From the NCBI GenBank assembly GCA_046714175.1, contig JBKKBI010000046.1, forward strand, positions 1 through 16,084: DNA of 16,084 bases, in the 5' to 3' direction. Every line of letters begins with the position of its first letter. Position 1 is the first letter of the stretch. This document shows positions 14,479 through 16,084 of this stretch, in pieces. Source of the DNA: UBA11373 sp046714175 (GTDB taxonomy: Bacteria > Actinomycetota > Acidimicrobiia > Spongiisociales > UBA11373). The notes below the pieces were generated by a model. That model searched no databases. It saw nothing but the letters and a program-made list of their open reading frames with translations, and was not told the origin of the DNA. A program made the position numbers and the translations under genes.

Positions 14479-15686
14479 CCCATGAAGCGGCGCAACTCGC
14501 GCCGGGCCACCGAGCGCTTGTGCACTTCATCGGGACCGTCGGCGATCTGCAGAGTCCGGGCATGGGCGTATAGAGCGGCGAGCGGGAAGTCGTCGCTCAC
14601 CCCGGCGCCTCCGAGCGTCTGAATGCCCCGGTCGATCACCCAGGTGGCCATTCGGGGCACCGCCACCTTGATCGCCGAGATCTCGATGCGAGCTCCCTTG
14701 GCACCTGCGTTGTCGATCAGCCAGGCGGCCTTGAGCACCATCAGGCGAGCCTGCTCGATCTGGATGCGCGACTCGGCGATCCAATCCATGACCACCCCCT
14801 GTTCGGCAAGCGCCTTGCCAAAAGCGTGCCGGTCCACGGCACGACGACACATGGTGTCGAACGCGCGCTCTGCCATCCCCACCAGCCGCATGCAGTGATG
14901 GATCCGGCCCGGACCGAGGCGGGCCTGGGCGATCGCAAAACCGCTCCCCTCCTCGCCGAGAAGGTTCCCCTTCGGCACCCTGACACCGTCGTAGATGACC
15001 TCTGCGTGACCGCCGCGTTCGCGGTAACCAAAGACATTGAGGTTGCGAACGATCTGCACACCGGGAGCATCGAGTGGCACCAGGATCATGCTCTGGCGGT
15101 GATAGGTGTCTGCGTCGGGGTTGGTGACCCCCATGACGATCGCAACCTTGCAGCGGTCGGAAATGGCGCCACTGGACCACCACTTGCGCCCGGTCACCAC
15201 GTAGTGGTCGCCGTCGGCGTCGATGCGGCAAGCGATGTTGGTGGCGTCCGATGACGCCACTGCCGGCTCGGTCATGGAGAAGGCGGAGCGGATCTCGCCT
15301 TCCAGGAGCGGGACCAGCCACTCTTGCTGCTGAGCCGGGGTGCCGAACTCGGCCAGGATCTCCATGTTCCCCGTGTCGGGCGCGGCGCAGTTGGTCGCCT
15401 CAGGGGCGATCCAGGGGCTGCGCCCCATGATCTCGGCGAGTGGCGCGTACTCGAGGACCGAGAGGCCGGCACCCCAGCGGGGATCGGGCAGAAACATGTT
15501 CCACAGCCCGCGGGAGCGCGCCTCGGTCTTGAGGTCCGTGATGACCTGGGGCGTGAAGGCAGGGTCGTGCCCTACCGCCTCCATTTGGGCCGTGTAGGTG
15601 GCCTCCGCGGGATAGACCGCATCGTCCATGAAAGCCTGCATGCGCTGTTGCCAGTCGCGCGCGCTGGCGGTGAAAGCGAAGTCCAT
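14475..15686 (-). CDS. Acyl-CoA dehydrogenase, ACAD10/11-like
   Basis: This 403-aa FAD flavoenzyme introduces the alpha-beta double bond into acyl-CoA. The N-terminal helical domain is followed by SMTEPAVASSDATN (137-150), which contacts flavin and substrate, then VTGRKWWSSGA (164-174). The C-terminal helical domain has RHAFGK and IQTLGGAGVSDDFPLA. Near the C-terminus the loop reads ADGPDEVHK (382-390), as in ACAD10/11-type enzymes, in place of the YEGT of medium-chain enzymes. The ATG at 15686 is chosen because AAGGAG lies 8 nt upstream; the longer frame reads through the heptamer repeat and is not credible. TACACT (15719 to 15714) is a plausible -10 box. It starts 137 bp from the divergent rhomboid gene. 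Confidence 0.92.
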   Translation of the reverse strand: MDFAFTASARDWQQRMQAFMDDAVYPAEATYTAQMEAVGHDPAFTPQVITDLKTEARSRGLWNMFLPDPRWGAGLSVLEYAPLAEIMGRSPWIAPEATNCAAPDTGNMEILAEFGTPAQQQEWLVPLLEGEIRSAFSMTEPAVASSDATNIACRIDADGDHYVVTGRKWWSSGAISDRCKVAIVMGVTNPDADTYHRQSMILVPLDAPGVQIVRNLNVFGYRERGGHAEVIYDGVRVPKGNLLGEEGSGFAIAQARLGPGRIHHCMRLVGMAERAFDTMCRRAVDRHAFGKALAEQGVVMDWIAESRIQIEQARLMVLKAAWLIDNAGAKGARIEISAIKVAVPRMATWVIDRGIQTLGGAGVSDDFPLAALYAHARTLQIADGPDEVHKRSVARRELRRFMG

Positions 15687-15713
15687 GACGCTGGCTCCTT
15701 GGTCGCGTGGGAG

Positions 15714-15719
15714 AGTGTA
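15714..15719 (-). promoter_or_regulatory. -10 box TACACT of the acyl-CoA dehydrogenase operon
   Basis: TACACT on the minus strand fits TANNNT, with a weak TTCCGG -35-like box 16 nt upstream. The AAGGAG ribosome site follows at 15695-15700. The promoter sits between the gene and the heptamer repeat. Confidence 0.45.
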
Positions 15720-15747
15720 AGGAGGAGGCCGGAGACCGGAAGCCAGT

Positions 15748-15789
15748 CTGTCATCTGTCATCTGTCATCTGCCATCTGCCATCTGCCAT
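15748..15789. repeat. Six-unit CTGTCAT/CTGCCAT heptamer repeat
   Basis: Three perfect CTGTCAT units (15748-15768) are followed by three perfect CTGCCAT units (15769-15789). The array fills the gap between the divergent acyl-CoA dehydrogenase and rhomboid genes. The flank ACCGGAA-CC before it (from 15735) matches the flank of the first array at position 1. The split into one block of T-type and one of C-type units suggests expansion by slippage after a point change. Confidence 0.85.
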
Positions 15790-15823
15790 CTCCCGCTCCT
15801 CATACCGCTAGCGTCGCTCACCT

Positions 15824-16084
15824 GTGACCGACCCTCCTGCTCTGACCTGTTACCGGCATCCCGATCGGGCTACTCGGTTGGCCTGTTCGACCTGTGGCCG
15901 CCCGATCTGCGCCGAGTGTTCGCGAGACGCCGCCGTCGGCCAGAAGTGCCCCGACTGCTCCGCCCCAGAGGGCCGGCATCGAGTCGTCACCGCCGCTCAA
16001 ATGCGGCGGGTCCGAACCATGGTGCCGGTGACCTACGCCCTGATCGCCATCAACATGATCATTTTCCTTGCCGGCGAACTCGAC
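15824..16084 (+). CDS. Rhomboid family protease with N-terminal zinc finger (partial)
   Basis: The window ends inside this gene; 87 residues are visible. The GTG start leads at once into a zinc-binding domain of B-box type, with Cys9-x2-His12, Cys21-x2-Cys24, Cys29-x2-Cys32 and Cys42-x2-Cys45. A basic linker (MRRVRTM) is followed by the first transmembrane helix (VPVTYALIAINMIIFLAGE, about 71-85), whose NMIIFL pattern is typical of the first helix of actinobacterial rhomboids. The GxSG serine and catalytic histidine lie beyond the window. TAGCGT (15809-15814) is 9 nt before the GTG and may serve as the -10 box with a very short leader; no Shine-Dalgarno is seen. Another zinc-finger membrane protein cannot be excluded until the rest is read. 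Confidence 0.8.
   Translation, partial: MTDPPALTCYRHPDRATRLACSTCGRPICAECSRDAAVGQKCPDCSAPEGRHRVVTAAQMRRVRTMVPVTYALIAINMIIFLAGELD

Noticed and set aside
15687..15761. Longer acyl-CoA dehydrogenase start inside the heptamer repeat
   Set aside because: The 25 extra residues come from repeat and promoter sequence, while the shorter start has an AAGGAG site 8 nt upstream and the family N-terminus.
15748..15789. Heptamer array as a CRISPR array
   Set aside because: Units are 7 nt with no spacers and there are no cas genes nearby.

Overview
The window is high-GC, densely coded bacterial DNA. GTG and TTG starts, ATGA stop/start overlaps, and TANNNT -10 boxes placed 6 nt before a start codon (leaderless transcription) all point to an actinobacterium. 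A lineage such as Acidimicrobiia is plausible, but the sequence alone does not fix the class. I see no rRNA, tRNA, CRISPR array, IS element, phage gene or known defence system. Most of the window is chromosomal metabolism.

Layout. (1) 36-4098, minus strand: a catabolic or transport cluster transcribed right to left. It runs M20 amidohydrolase, VOC protein, FOXRED1/sarcosine-oxidase-like FAD oxidoreductase, then a MOT1-type sulfate/molybdate transporter. (2) 4161-5366, plus strand: an AhpD-like (CMD) protein diverging from the M20 gene across a 62-bp gap that holds a perfect 7-5-7 inverted repeat, then a TetR regulator. A possible frameshifted small membrane ORF lies between them on the minus strand. 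(3) 5446-7397: an IscR/NsrR-type Rrf2 regulator overlapping, by ATGA, a membrane-anchored copper nitrite reductase-like protein (NirK) with its own C-terminal cupredoxin domain, closed by an 11-bp GC hairpin. (4) 7480-9295: a metal-dependent amidohydrolase and a YjbQ/UPF0047 protein. (5) 9353-9580: a start-less C-terminal remnant of a DppC-type ABC permease. (6) 9662-12883: purA, purB and a DHFR/RibD-like reductase in tandem. (7) 12916-15686, minus strand: a SURF1-family protein with its own promoter, and a coupled pair of 4HBT-type thioesterase and ACAD10/11-like acyl-CoA dehydrogenase. (8) 15824-end: the 5' part of a rhomboid protease with an N-terminal zinc-binding domain.

How the genes work together. 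PurA and PurB supply the two adenylate-branch steps. The acyl-CoA dehydrogenase and thioesterase are probably co-translated in acyl-CoA metabolism. The Rrf2-NirK pair looks like a self-contained nitrogen-oxide response module. The M20/VOC/FAD set suggests catabolism of an N-substituted amino acid or peptide-like compound; its substrate cannot be read from the sequence.

Points most worth a second look: a NirK with all copper ligands but no histidine anywhere in the segment that carries the catalytic histidine of classical enzymes; a heptamer repeat (CTGTCAT/CTGCCAT) with a shared flank at both ends of the window; a repeated leaderless promoter design; the dyad between the divergent M20 and AhpD-like genes; and the permease remnant.
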